Shown: one piece after another, positions 1-5,357 of the stretch
How the letters are laid out: every line of letters starts with the position of its first letter
Position numbering within the stretch: position 1 is the stretch's first letter
Source: Rhodoluna limnophila
GTDB taxonomy: Bacteria; Actinomycetota; Actinomycetes; Actinomycetales; Microbacteriaceae
DNA: 5,357 bases
Reading direction: 5' to 3'
NCBI GenBank assembly: GCA_943326655.2
Contig: CALPUC020000072.1
Span: forward strand, 1-5,357
The notes under the pieces: model-generated
Told to the model about the DNA's origin: nothing
What the model saw: the letters and a program-made list of their open reading frames with translations, nothing else
Databases searched by the model: none
Translations under genes and position numbers: made by a program

Positions 1-549
1 AACTAAAACAAGTTGCTGAACTGGCAGGCCTCGTAGCACCTTTGTAATGTGCCTCGTGTTTACTAAATCAAGGAGGGTGGTTGGCTCATCGGCCACCAAG
101 ACCTTCGGTTCACGAACCATGCTCGAGGCAATTGCCAGCAGCTGTTTTTGCCCGCTCGACAACGTGTGGCAGTTGGATTCTTGTAATTCCAAGAGCCCAA
201 CCATTCGCAAAGCTTCTTCTACCCGCGAGCGCACTTCGTCTTTGCTCAGTTTCTGATTGGTGATCGAAAAGGCCACGTCTTCGTAAACCGTTGGCATCAC
301 AATTTGCAGATCCGGGTTGCTGAATACGAATCCAACATCGGCAACGTTAGGGGCCTTTCCAGAAACTGACACAATACCGATGGTTGTTTTGACTAGTCCG
401 TTAAGCAGCCTGGCAAAAGTGGACTTTCCGGAACCGTTGGCTCCGATAACTGCCACCGATTTGGTTGAGAGTTCGAGACTGACCCTAGACAGAGCAATGT
501 GACCGTCGAAGTTGACGGTCACCTCCTCAAGTCGGATGATCGAGTGCAA
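1..549 (-). CDS. bioM: Biotin ECF transporter ATPase BioM (partial, C-terminus off left edge)
   Basis: Cytoplasmic ABC ATPase that would power biotin uptake with BioY and an EcfT-type partner. The frame is open for 183 codons from TTG at 549 to the left edge. Visible motifs: RLEEVTV strand at 6-12, Walker A GANGSGKST at 36-44, Q-loop region VFSNPDLQ at 75-82, signature LSSGQ at 130-134, Walker B VLVADEP at 150-156 and D-loop TLLDL at 158-162. The fragment ends in the strand just before the H-loop histidine, so that and the C-terminal region are missing. The TTG directly abuts the bioY stop (TAATTG); it is preferred because the family's first strand begins a few residues later, and AAGGG about 14 nt upstream is a weak ribosome site, so translation is probably coupled to bioY. 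Odd points: the Q-loop glutamine is serine (position 77), and LSGGQ is LSSGQ. The EcfA/CbiO/BioM class is firm; BioM rather than another EcfA rests on the adjacent bioY. Confidence 0.88.
   Translation of the reverse strand, partial: MHSIIRLEEVTVNFDGHIALSRVSLELSTKSVAVIGANGSGKSTFARLLNGLVKTTIGIVSVSGKAPNVADVGFVFSNPDLQIVMPTVYEDVAFSITNQKLSKDEVRSRVEEALRMVGLLELQESNCHTLSSGQKQLLAIASSMVREPKVLVADEPTTLLDLVNTRHITKVLRGLPVQQLVLV
499..522. repeat. Perfect 9-bp inverted repeat inside the start of bioM
   Basis: Arms GTGACCGTC (499-507) and GACGGTCAC (514-522) are separated by 6 bp. In bioM mRNA this would form a 9-bp, GC-rich hairpin over codons 10-18, and one arm includes the end of a strong Shine-Dalgarno-like GGAGGTGA. 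It lies wholly inside coding sequence. Whether it regulates anything is unknown; there is no U tract, so it is not a terminator. Confidence 0.5.
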
Positions 550-1122
550 TTAGTTTGCTAGAGCCCTTGGGTAGGCTGCCTTAATTCCATAGAAAACCAA
601 AACCGAGACGATAATCTTGCCCAAGTCCCAGGCAACAAAAACCCAGATCCAAGTTAGGAAGAACGTTAGAGTTTCTTCCGCGCCCGGTAGTAGGTTGAAG
701 TTCGCGGCGACAGCTAACCAGCCAAGGCCGAATGCGTAGACAACCACAATTCCCCCGAGAAGGAGGGCTGTGATGAGCTTGAAACCCTCGGCAATTTTTA
801 CGCGATTTTCATAAATTAGACCAAGAGCCCAAGTGCCGGCTAGCCAGCCGAACAGGAAACCTGACGTTGGCCCAACAAATACTGAGAAACCTCCGCGGCC
901 CCCGGCTAGAAGCGGAAGCCCGGCCAAAACCAAAACTTCGAACAAAAGTACAGCCAGCGTTCCCCGGTACTTTCCTAGAATCAAACCAGCGAGCATCACT
1001 CCAAGCGTCTGAGCAGTCAGAGGAACACCTGGAAAAAAGTACACCGCAGGCAATAGGCCGAGGGCTGCAATTAGCCCAACAAAGATTGCGATGCGCGGGT
1101 AGTCGCGTAGTTGTAGTTTCAT
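550..1122 (-). CDS. bioY: Biotin transporter substrate-binding subunit BioY
   Basis: Integral membrane S-component of an energy-coupling-factor transporter that binds biotin outside and delivers it inward. The 190-residue length is normal for BioY. Family hallmarks are present: VPLTAQTLGVMLAG at 33-46, the glycine-rich AGGRGGFSVFVGPTSGFLFGW block at about 73-93, and WDLGK at 165-169 near the C-terminus, with about six hydrophobic helices. The ATG at 1122 has a strong ribosome site, AGGAAGGA, six to seven bases upstream. It is first in a minus-strand operon: the next gene, a bioM-type ATPase, begins on the base after its stop codon. The palindrome just upstream fits the BioQ box, so expression is probably repressed when biotin is plentiful. 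The family call is firm; biotin specificity follows from BioY family knowledge plus the regulator site. Confidence 0.93.
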   Translation of the reverse strand: MKLQLRDYPRIAIFVGLIAALGLLPAVYFFPGVPLTAQTLGVMLAGLILGKYRGTLAVLLFEVLVLAGLPLLAGGRGGFSVFVGPTSGFLFGWLAGTWALGLIYENRVKIAEGFKLITALLLGGIVVVYAFGLGWLAVAANFNLLPGAEETLTFFLTWIWVFVAWDLGKIIVSVLVFYGIKAAYPRALAN

Positions 1123-1127
1123 GAGAG

Positions 1128-1136
1128 TTCCTTCCT
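1128..1136 (-). promoter_or_regulatory. Ribosome binding site of bioY
   Basis: The minus strand reads AGGAAGGAA, ending 5 nt before the ATG at 1122. It fixes the bioY start and touches the edge of the upstream palindrome, so the operator sits at the very start of the bioY leader. Confidence 0.7.
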
Positions 1137-1150
1137 GAACACTGTTCAGG
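1134..1150. promoter_or_regulatory. BioQ-type operator, perfect 17-bp palindrome
   Basis: CCTGAACA-C-TGTTCAGG is a perfect inverted repeat with 8-bp arms. Its core at 1136-1148, TGAAC-ACT-GTTCA, matches the 13-bp BioQ box pattern described in corynebacteria and mycobacteria (TGAAC-N3-GTTAC or GTTCA type). It lies in the 44-bp gap between divergent bioY and the TetR gene, 13 bp from the bioY ATG and 18 bp from the TetR ATG counting from the core. A protein bound here could block both promoters, giving repression of biotin uptake and autorepression. Confidence 0.82.
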
Positions 1151-1160
1151 TTAGTATTAC
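1151..1160. promoter_or_regulatory. Candidate back-to-back -10 elements for bioQ and bioY
   Basis: TTAGTATTAC is the AT-rich block between the operator and the bioQ ATG. On the plus strand TATTAC (1155-1160) lies 6 nt before the bioQ ATG, the spacing expected of a leaderless transcript; TAGTAT (1152-1157) is an alternative. On the minus strand TAATAC (1159-1154) would place the bioY start site inside the operator. No convincing -35 is seen for either. Placement is inferred from consensus and spacing only. Confidence 0.35.
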
Positions 1161-1166
1161 TTCACC

Positions 1167-1727
1167 ATGAACGCAAGTCGCCACTCGAAGTCTGATGTGC
1201 TTCAGGCAGCCATGAAGCTGCTCGATGAGGTTGGTCTACCCGATCTCACCATGCGCAAGCTTGCCGCCACGCTCGATGTGCAGCCGAGCGCCCTCTACTG
1301 GCACTTTGCCAACAAGCAAAGCCTGCTGGCCGAGGTGTCGAACACCATCGTGAATTTTCCTAAGCCGGTGAGCGAGGGAAAAACCTGGCAAGACACCGCC
1401 TTGCAAACCGCCCTGGCGCTTCGAGGTGCACTGCTCGCTTTCCGCGATGGCGCCGAGGTAGTTTCCAGCACCTTGGCTCTTGGTCTGGGAGCCGAAAGTG
1501 CCCTAGCCAAAATCGAATCGTCTGTAGCGATCTCGAACCGGCAACTCGCTCAGGCGGCAGCGCAGTCGATCCTGTTTCTGGTGCTGGGTCAGGTGTGGCA
1601 CGAGCAGCAGCGAATGCAGGCAAACTCGCTCGGAATCGTAGACAATTTAGAAGAGACTGGAACACCCAATCTAGAAGTTGGGATTCGATTGATTTTGCAA
1701 GGACTCACTGAGAAAGTAAAAGCATGA
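1167..1727 (+). CDS. bioQ: TetR-family repressor, probable biotin regulator BioQ
   Basis: DNA-binding repressor of 186 residues, a normal TetR length. An N-terminal TetR domain spans about 7-56, with the helix-turn-helix and trailing segment at about 28-47 (TMRKLAATLDVQPSALYWHF). The rest is an alpha-helical TetR_C-type ligand and dimer domain containing ALRGALLAFRDGAEV at about 84-98. It is transcribed divergently from bioY across a perfect BioQ-type palindrome, so the likely role is to repress bioY-bioM and itself. The ATG at 1167 has no Shine-Dalgarno sequence upstream, but a -10-like TATTAC ends 6 nt before it, suggesting leaderless translation, common in actinobacteria. Its stop overlaps the start of the DUF4287 gene (ATGA). 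TetR membership is firm; the BioQ name rests on context and operator sequence. How it senses biotin cannot be read here, and known BioQ action may depend on the biotin ligase side of metabolism. Confidence 0.8.
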   Translation: MNASRHSKSDVLQAAMKLLDEVGLPDLTMRKLAATLDVQPSALYWHFANKQSLLAEVSNTIVNFPKPVSEGKTWQDTALQTALALRGALLAFRDGAEVVSSTLALGLGAESALAKIESSVAISNRQLAQAAAQSILFLVLGQVWHEQQRMQANSLGIVDNLEETGTPNLEVGIRLILQGLTEKVKA

Positions 1728-1933
1728 CCGGACCCGTAAAAGGCCCAGCCAGCTACTTCCCATCGATTATCAAAACTTATGGGCAGCCAATCGAGCACTG
1801 GATGAAGCTGTTGGAACAGGTGAAAGACGCAAAGCATGGCGAGCAGGTTACATTCCTAAAAACTGAACACGCCATGGGTCACGGCCACGCCAACGCTATC
1901 GTTGCGGTGTTCCGCAAAAACAACGGTCTCTAG
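1724..1933 (+). CDS. DUF4287 domain small protein
   Basis: A 69-residue soluble protein of unknown function. It shows the short DUF4287 pattern: an N-terminal KGPASYFPSIIKTYGQPIEHWM stretch with aromatic and proline residues (about 6-27), then VTFLKTEHAMGHGHANAIVA with the characteristic GHGHANA motif at 52-58. There is no signal peptide or membrane segment. The ATG lies inside the bioQ stop (ATGA, 4-bp overlap), so it is almost certainly co-transcribed and translationally coupled. The coupling suggests a link to biotin control, but similar proteins occur widely and the pairing could be incidental. The TAG stop overlaps the stop of the convergent DUF554 gene. The family call is from remembered motifs; no function can be assigned. 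Confidence 0.85.
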   Translation: MTGPVKGPASYFPSIIKTYGQPIEHWMKLLEQVKDAKHGEQVTFLKTEHAMGHGHANAIVAVFRKNNGL

Positions 1934-2676
1934 AGAATCGAAGCAACCAGCCACGTGAACAGTGGCGCGAGCACTAGTGCCGGAAGCATGTCGGCCACGG
2001 CTACCGAGCGAAGCTTTAGAAGTCTCAGGCCAATCCCCAGCATCAAGATTCCGCCGGTTGCCGTAATCGCTGAAACCATGGCTACCGGTATGCCAGCTCC
2101 GGCAAAGTAGGCCACCCCTGTTAGAAGCCCCTGCCAAATGCCAACCGTGATCGCCGAAGCTGCCACACCCCAGCCAAGGCTGGCGGCAAAGGCAATCGAC
2201 GCGAAGCCGTCGAGGATAGATTTCACAACCAGAGTGTTGGAACCCTGACCCAAACCATCCGACATCGAACCCAGGATGGCCATCGGGCCAATCGCAAAAA
2301 TCAGTGACGCATCCACAAATCCGGTTATGAAACGCTGACGAGCTTCAGAGCCAGTGGCTTTCTTGGCAAACTTCTTCTGCAGCCAACCGCCGAAGCCTTC
2401 GAGGCGTTCCTCGATCTTTAGGAAACTACCGATAATTCCTCCGAAGAGAATCGCGAAAATCACCACGAAGAAGGTGCCGGGTCCGGTAACAGCGGCGGCA
2501 TAATCCTTGTCCATTAGCGACATTAGGTTCAGCCCACCGAGCACGATGGTGATCAGCCCGAGCGAGTCGGTGACGGTTCGGCTGGTCTTTTCGCTGAGCT
2601 TCGAACCCAAGAGGGTGCCGAGAAGAGTGCCAACCAAAATGGTGGCGATGTTGAAAAAAGTTCCGAAGCCGATCAT
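1930..2676 (-). CDS. DUF554 family integral membrane protein (YdfK/YqgA-like)
   Basis: Membrane protein of 248 residues, close to the usual 220-250 for DUF554. It has about six to seven hydrophobic segments and the family's strongest signatures: GPMAILGSMSDGL at 130-142 and KSILDGFASIAFAASLGWGV at 152-171. The N-terminus, FGTFFNIATILVGTLLGTLLG, is the typical first helix with a glycine-rich face. A lysine-rich cytoplasmic stretch lies at about 100-115. Homologues include E. coli YqgA and B. subtilis YdfK; transport activity has been suspected but I know of no established substrate. The ATG at 2676 has only a weak ribosome site. It is divergent from the dehydrogenase gene, with a DtxR-like palindrome 8 bp upstream of its start, and convergent with the DUF4287 gene, the two overlapping by 4 bp. 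Family firm, function unknown. Confidence 0.93.
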   Translation of the reverse strand: MIGFGTFFNIATILVGTLLGTLLGSKLSEKTSRTVTDSLGLITIVLGGLNLMSLMDKDYAAAVTGPGTFFVVIFAILFGGIIGSFLKIEERLEGFGGWLQKKFAKKATGSEARQRFITGFVDASLIFAIGPMAILGSMSDGLGQGSNTLVVKSILDGFASIAFAASLGWGVAASAITVGIWQGLLTGVAYFAGAGIPVAMVSAITATGGILMLGIGLRLLKLRSVAVADMLPALVLAPLFTWLVASIL

Positions 2677-2684
2677 TGCTCAAG

Positions 2685-2700
2685 TTTAGGTGAACCTAAA
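2685..2700. promoter_or_regulatory. Perfect palindrome TTTAGGT-GA-ACCTAAA, candidate metal-regulator operator
   Basis: Two 7-bp arms (2685-2691 and 2694-2700) flank a 2-bp centre. The inner pattern TTAGG-N4-CCTAA equals the first 14 positions of the DtxR/IdeR consensus TTAGGTTAGCCTAACCTAA, so one dimer of a DtxR/IdeR/MntR-like repressor is a plausible binder. It sits between the divergent DUF554 and dehydrogenase genes, 8 bp before the DUF554 ATG. No U tract follows on either side, so it is not a terminator. The symmetry is seen directly; the regulator is inferred. Confidence 0.5.
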
Positions 2701-2769
2701 TATTCGAGCTTCACCCATAGGAGTATTCTGCAATTGTCGGTTAATACAAACTGGCAGAGATGGGGAACA
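2701..2769 (+). promoter_or_regulatory. Leader and possible promoter of the dehydrogenase gene
   Basis: Contains AGGAG (2719-2723), TATTCT (2724-2729) and TAATAC (2742-2747) as possible -10 or ribosome-site elements, and GGGGA (2762-2766) just before GTG 2770. Two start codons are possible. If TATTCT or TAATAC is the -10 box, transcription would begin at or after the upstream TTG 2734, favouring the GTG. The -10 boxes are weak matches and no clear -35 accompanies them. Confidence 0.25.
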
Positions 2770-3582
2770 GTGAAGGTTCAAGGAAAAGTAATCGTAGTTA
2801 CCGGTGCTGGCAACGGAATGGGTCGCGATGTAACTTTGCAGCTTCTCAAAGCAGGCGCGAGTGTGGCAGCAGTTGATCTCAACAAAGAGATGCTCGCCGA
2901 AACCGAGGCACTAGCCGGTGGCAAGAGTAAAACCCTCTCGCTACATGTGGTGGATGTGTCTAACCTCACCCAGGTGGCCGCCCTACCCGCAGCTGTGGTC
3001 AAGGCACACGGGCATGTCGACGGCCTCATCAACGTGGCCGGCATCATTCACAAATTCCGCCGAGTGGAAGAACTCACCTACGAAGAGATCCACAAGATCT
3101 TCAATGTGAACTTCTTCGGCTCGCTGCACATGGTGAAAGAGTTTCTCCCGTTACTGAAAAAGCGGCCAGAGGCCCAGATTCTCAACGTGTCGAGCATGGG
3201 AAGCTACGTTCCAGTGCCAGGGCAAACCATGTACGGAGCATCTAAGGCAGCGCTGAAGTTGTTTACCGAAGGTCTTCGCATGGAGCTTGTGGGTACCAAG
3301 GTCGGAGTTTCGCTGGTGTTCCCAGGAGCGGTGTCTACCAACATCTCAACCAACTCCGGCGCAGTTACCCCGAAGGAAGCCAAAGCAATGGCAGCCAAGG
3401 CTGGATCGTTCAAGATGACTTCTTCGCCGGATGCCGCTGCCAAGATCATCGAAGGATTTGAGGGAAACGTTTACCACGGGTTCGCCGGCAACGACGCACA
3501 GATGATGGACCGCATTTCGCGCTTGGTTCCAGAACAGGCCGCCAAGATTATCCAGAAACAGATGGCGAGCCTACTCGACTAA
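2770..3582 (+). CDS. Classical short-chain dehydrogenase/reductase (SDR), likely NAD-dependent
   Basis: Cytosolic oxidoreductase with a Rossmann fold that interconverts an alcohol and a carbonyl on an unidentified substrate. From GTG 2770 it has 270 residues. Visible: cofactor motif TGAGNGMG at 11-18, Asp36 at the end of the second strand (favouring NAD over NADP), NVAG at 88-91, and the catalytic tetrad Asn114, Ser142, Tyr155 and Lys159 (YGASK). FPGAVSTNIS follows as the usual proline-glycine segment after the active site. The C-terminal tail, rich in lysine and hydrophobic residues, is longer than in FabG-type enzymes and probably shapes the substrate pocket. The GTG is chosen because KVQGKVIVVTG is the normal SDR beginning and GGGGA precedes it. 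TTG 2734, with AGGAG upstream, would add 12 residues and cannot be excluded. It ends 5 bp from the convergent MMPL gene. All key residues are intact; substrate unknown. Confidence 0.92.
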   Translation: MKVQGKVIVVTGAGNGMGRDVTLQLLKAGASVAAVDLNKEMLAETEALAGGKSKTLSLHVVDVSNLTQVAALPAAVVKAHGHVDGLINVAGIIHKFRRVEELTYEEIHKIFNVNFFGSLHMVKEFLPLLKKRPEAQILNVSSMGSYVPVPGQTMYGASKAALKLFTEGLRMELVGTKVGVSLVFPGAVSTNISTNSGAVTPKEAKAMAAKAGSFKMTSSPDAAAKIIEGFEGNVYHGFAGNDAQMMDRISRLVPEQAAKIIQKQMASLLD

Positions 3583-3587
3583 ACGAG

Positions 3588-5357
3588 TTAGTGGCCTTTA
3601 CGCTCCAGCTTGGCGCCTTCAACGTCTACGTCGGGCAGAATTCGATCCATCCACTTCGGTAGCCACCAAGCCGCGTTGCCAAGCACAGTAAGTGCGGCCG
3701 GCATGATGAGAAGTCTCACGATGAATGCGTCGAACAGAACACCCGCAGCGAGTGCGAAGCCGATTGGGCGAATCATCGTGGACTCGGAGAACATGAAACC
3801 ACCGAACACCGAAACCATGATCGAAGCGGCAGCCAAAACCACCGAGCGGCTGAGCTTCAAGCCCTGATTTACCGCTTCGCGCGCGCTCTTGCCGTGCACG
3901 AACGCCTCACGCATTCCGGTGGCTAAGAAGAGTTGATAGTCCATGGCCAAACCAAACAAAATACCGATGGCGATGCTTGGCAGGAAGTTCATGATTGGTC
4001 CGGGGTCGTGAACGTCGGTTAGTTCACCTAGCCAACCCCACTGGTAAACCACAACGACTAAGCCGAGCGCTGCCGTCACCGACAGCAAGAAACCCGCGCT
4101 GGCTACGATTGGAACCGCGATTGACCGGAACACCAGAATCAGTAGCAGAATCGAGAGCAGAATCACGACGGTGAGATAAAGCGGCAGCACCGAGGACATT
4201 CTTTCGGAGATGTCGATGTTCATAGCCGCCAAACCGGTAACACCAATCTCGGCACTAAAGTCTTTTTTGATTTCAGGAGCCAAATCTCGGATGTCGTGAA
4301 CCAGGTCTGTTGTCTCAATTTCAGAAGGCCCGGTAGATGGAATCAAGACAAACAGATACTTCGAGCCGTCTGCTGAAATCGAACCCGGCAGAGCCGTATC
4401 TACGTTGTCTAGCGTTGCCAAGCGTTCAGCTATATCAGACTTGAAGGTATTCTCGGCATTCGCGCCATCCAGTTTTTCTGGAACCGAAACGATGGTGAGC
4501 ACCTGCCCGTTGGCACCTGGGCCAAAGGCTTTCGAGATTAGTTGGAACGACTTGTACTGGGTGGATTCCAGAGGCTCGGCGCTGCCATCCGGGAGGCCGA
4601 GTCGCATGCTGAAAAACGGAATCGCCACAAATGACAGCACGATGATTCCGGAAATCATAGTGACCCAAGGGTGACGAACTACTAGCGCTTGCTTTGCCGG
4701 GCCCTTTGCATTGGCCTTGGCCTCTTGCTTGGTTTCCTTGCCAATGTTGGAGCGCTCTTTTTTGGAGAGAGCTCGCATACCGATTAGCGACATCAGTGCC
4801 GGGGTGAGAGTGATTGCCAGGAGGATCGAAATCACGATAGCAATCGATGCCATGGTTCCCATCAACCCGAGGAACGCAACCCCGGTGATGTTGAGCGCTA
4901 GCAGAGCGATGATTACGGTTAGCCCGGCGAACACCACCGCATTGCCAGAGGTGCCGTTGGCGAGCGCGATTGAATCGCGCAGCTCCATGCCCGCTTTCAG
5001 TTGCTTACGGTGACGGTTGAACAAAAACAACGCGTAGTCGATACCAACCGCGAGCCCCAGCATCACGCCGAGAACCGGAGTGGTTGAGTTCATTTCGATA
5101 ATTCCGGAGAGCCCCAAAGTAATGGCAGCCGAAATTCCAACACCGATGACTGCAGCCAGAAGCGGCAAGCCAGCGCCGATGAGTGTTCCGAGCATAAGAA
5201 ACAGGACAATGGCGGCAATACCCCAACCCAGGATTTCACCGACACCCAGACGCGATTCGAATCTCTGGGTTAGTTCTTTCGTGTATTCAACCTGCACACC
5301 ATCGCTTGGCTTCGACTGAATGTACTCAACCACATCGGTCTTTTCGAAGGTCTCGAG
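3588..5357 (-). CDS. MMPL/RND-type membrane transporter (partial, N-terminus off right edge)
   Basis: Proton-driven exporter of the MMPL branch of the RND superfamily; family members export lipids, drugs or other hydrophobic molecules, but the substrate here is unknown. The visible 589 residues run open from the right edge to TAA at 3588. They start near the end of the first extracytoplasmic domain, then helices 2-6, a lysine-rich cytoplasmic linker (about 198-224), helix 7, a second extracytoplasmic domain (about 250-384) and helices 8-12. Both halves keep the proton-relay Asp-Tyr pair: GIDYALF with Asp107-Tyr108 and GLAMDYQLF with Asp473-Tyr474 (fragment numbering), so the pump looks functional. 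Missing are helix 1 and most of porter domain 1; the true start lies outside, and GTG at 5333 is only an internal codon. It ends GHAsn-free with a short charged tail (VEGAKLERKGH). The start and promoter are not visible, so regulation cannot be judged. Confidence 0.93.
   Translation of the reverse strand, partial: LETFEKTDVVEYIQSKPSDGVQVEYTKELTQRFESRLGVGEILGWGIAAIVLFLMLGTLIGAGLPLLAAVIGVGISAAITLGLSGIIEMNSTTPVLGVMLGLAVGIDYALFLFNRHRKQLKAGMELRDSIALANGTSGNAVVFAGLTVIIALLALNITGVAFLGLMGTMASIAIVISILLAITLTPALMSLIGMRALSKKERSNIGKETKQEAKANAKGPAKQALVVRHPWVTMISGIIVLSFVAIPFFSMRLGLPDGSAEPLESTQYKSFQLISKAFGPGANGQVLTIVSVPEKLDGANAENTFKSDIAERLATLDNVDTALPGSISADGSKYLFVLIPSTGPSEIETTDLVHDIRDLAPEIKKDFSAEIGVTGLAAMNIDISERMSSVLPLYLTVVILLSILLLILVFRSIAVPIVASAGFLLSVTAALGLVVVVYQWGWLGELTDVHDPGPIMNFLPSIAIGILFGLAMDYQLFLATGMREAFVHGKSAREAVNQGLKLSRSVVLAAASIMVSVFGGFMFSESTMIRPIGFALAAGVLFDAFIVRLLIMPAALTVLGNAAWWLPKWMDRILPDVDVEGAKLERKGH

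Noticed and set aside
47..502. Open frames on the plus strand (47-256, 81-263, 317-502)
   Set aside because: They are antisense to the bioM frame, which has every ABC motif in order; their products resemble no family and have skewed composition.
867..1124. Plus-strand open frame of 85 codons
   Set aside because: Antisense to bioY, whose sequence is clearly the coding one.
1295..1837. Minus-strand open frames (1295-1510, 1360-1665, 1589-1837)
   Set aside because: Shadows of the TetR and DUF4287 genes with no recognisable domain.
1956..1968. Second BioQ half-site, TGAACAGTGGC
   Set aside because: Only one arm matches; no inverted partner, and it lies inside the DUF554 coding region.
2685..2700. 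Palindrome as an intrinsic terminator
   Set aside because: No run of T follows on either strand, it lies between divergent starts, and the 2-bp centre is too small for an RNA loop.
4405..5319. Plus-strand open frames opposite the MMPL gene, up to 100 codons
   Set aside because: Typical antisense frames over a codon-biased membrane protein gene; no ribosome sites or family motifs.
5331..5333. GTG at 5333 as the start of the MMPL gene
   Set aside because: The frame stays open for 8 more codons to the window edge, and the protein would lack helix 1 and porter domain 1; it is an internal valine.
5352..5357. CTCGAG hexamer at the very end of the window
   Set aside because: In-frame coding sequence (Leu-Glu) of the MMPL gene; a chance 6-bp palindrome.

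Overview
This window looks like part of a small, streamlined actinobacterial genome of intermediate GC (roughly half by eye). Gene families, short intergenic gaps and overlapping gene ends fit a low-GC member of the Microbacteriaceae, such as the freshwater Luna lineage (Rhodoluna or Aquiluna type). That assignment is inference; there is no rRNA or marker gene to confirm it. No RNA genes, insertion sequences, CRISPR arrays or intrinsic terminators were found.

Left third (1-1933): a biotin uptake and control locus. On the minus strand, bioY (substrate-binding subunit of an ECF transporter) is followed with no gap by a bioM-type ATPase that runs off the left edge; the transmembrane coupling gene (bioN) would be expected beyond it. 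Divergent from bioY is a TetR repressor that I call bioQ. The 44-bp gap between them carries a perfect 17-bp palindrome whose core matches the BioQ box TGAAC-N3-GTTCA. The repressor probably senses biotin status and controls both bioY-bioM and itself. A small DUF4287 gene overlaps the end of bioQ by 4 bp and should be co-expressed with it.

Middle (1930-3582): a DUF554 membrane protein (minus) and a classical short-chain dehydrogenase (plus) are divergent. The gap between them holds a second perfect palindrome, TTTAGGT-GA-ACCTAAA, which resembles a DtxR/IdeR/MntR-type half-box. The DUF4287 and DUF554 genes converge and share one CTAG palindrome as both stop codons.

Right third (3588-5357): the minus strand carries most of an MMPL/RND-type 12-helix transporter, missing its N-terminal helix and most of the first extracytoplasmic domain beyond the right edge. 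It converges on the dehydrogenase with a 5-bp gap.

I see no clear evidence of an undescribed multi-gene system. The best leads are the BioQ-DUF4287 coupling, the metal-box-like palindrome, and the altered Q-loop of the BioM protein.
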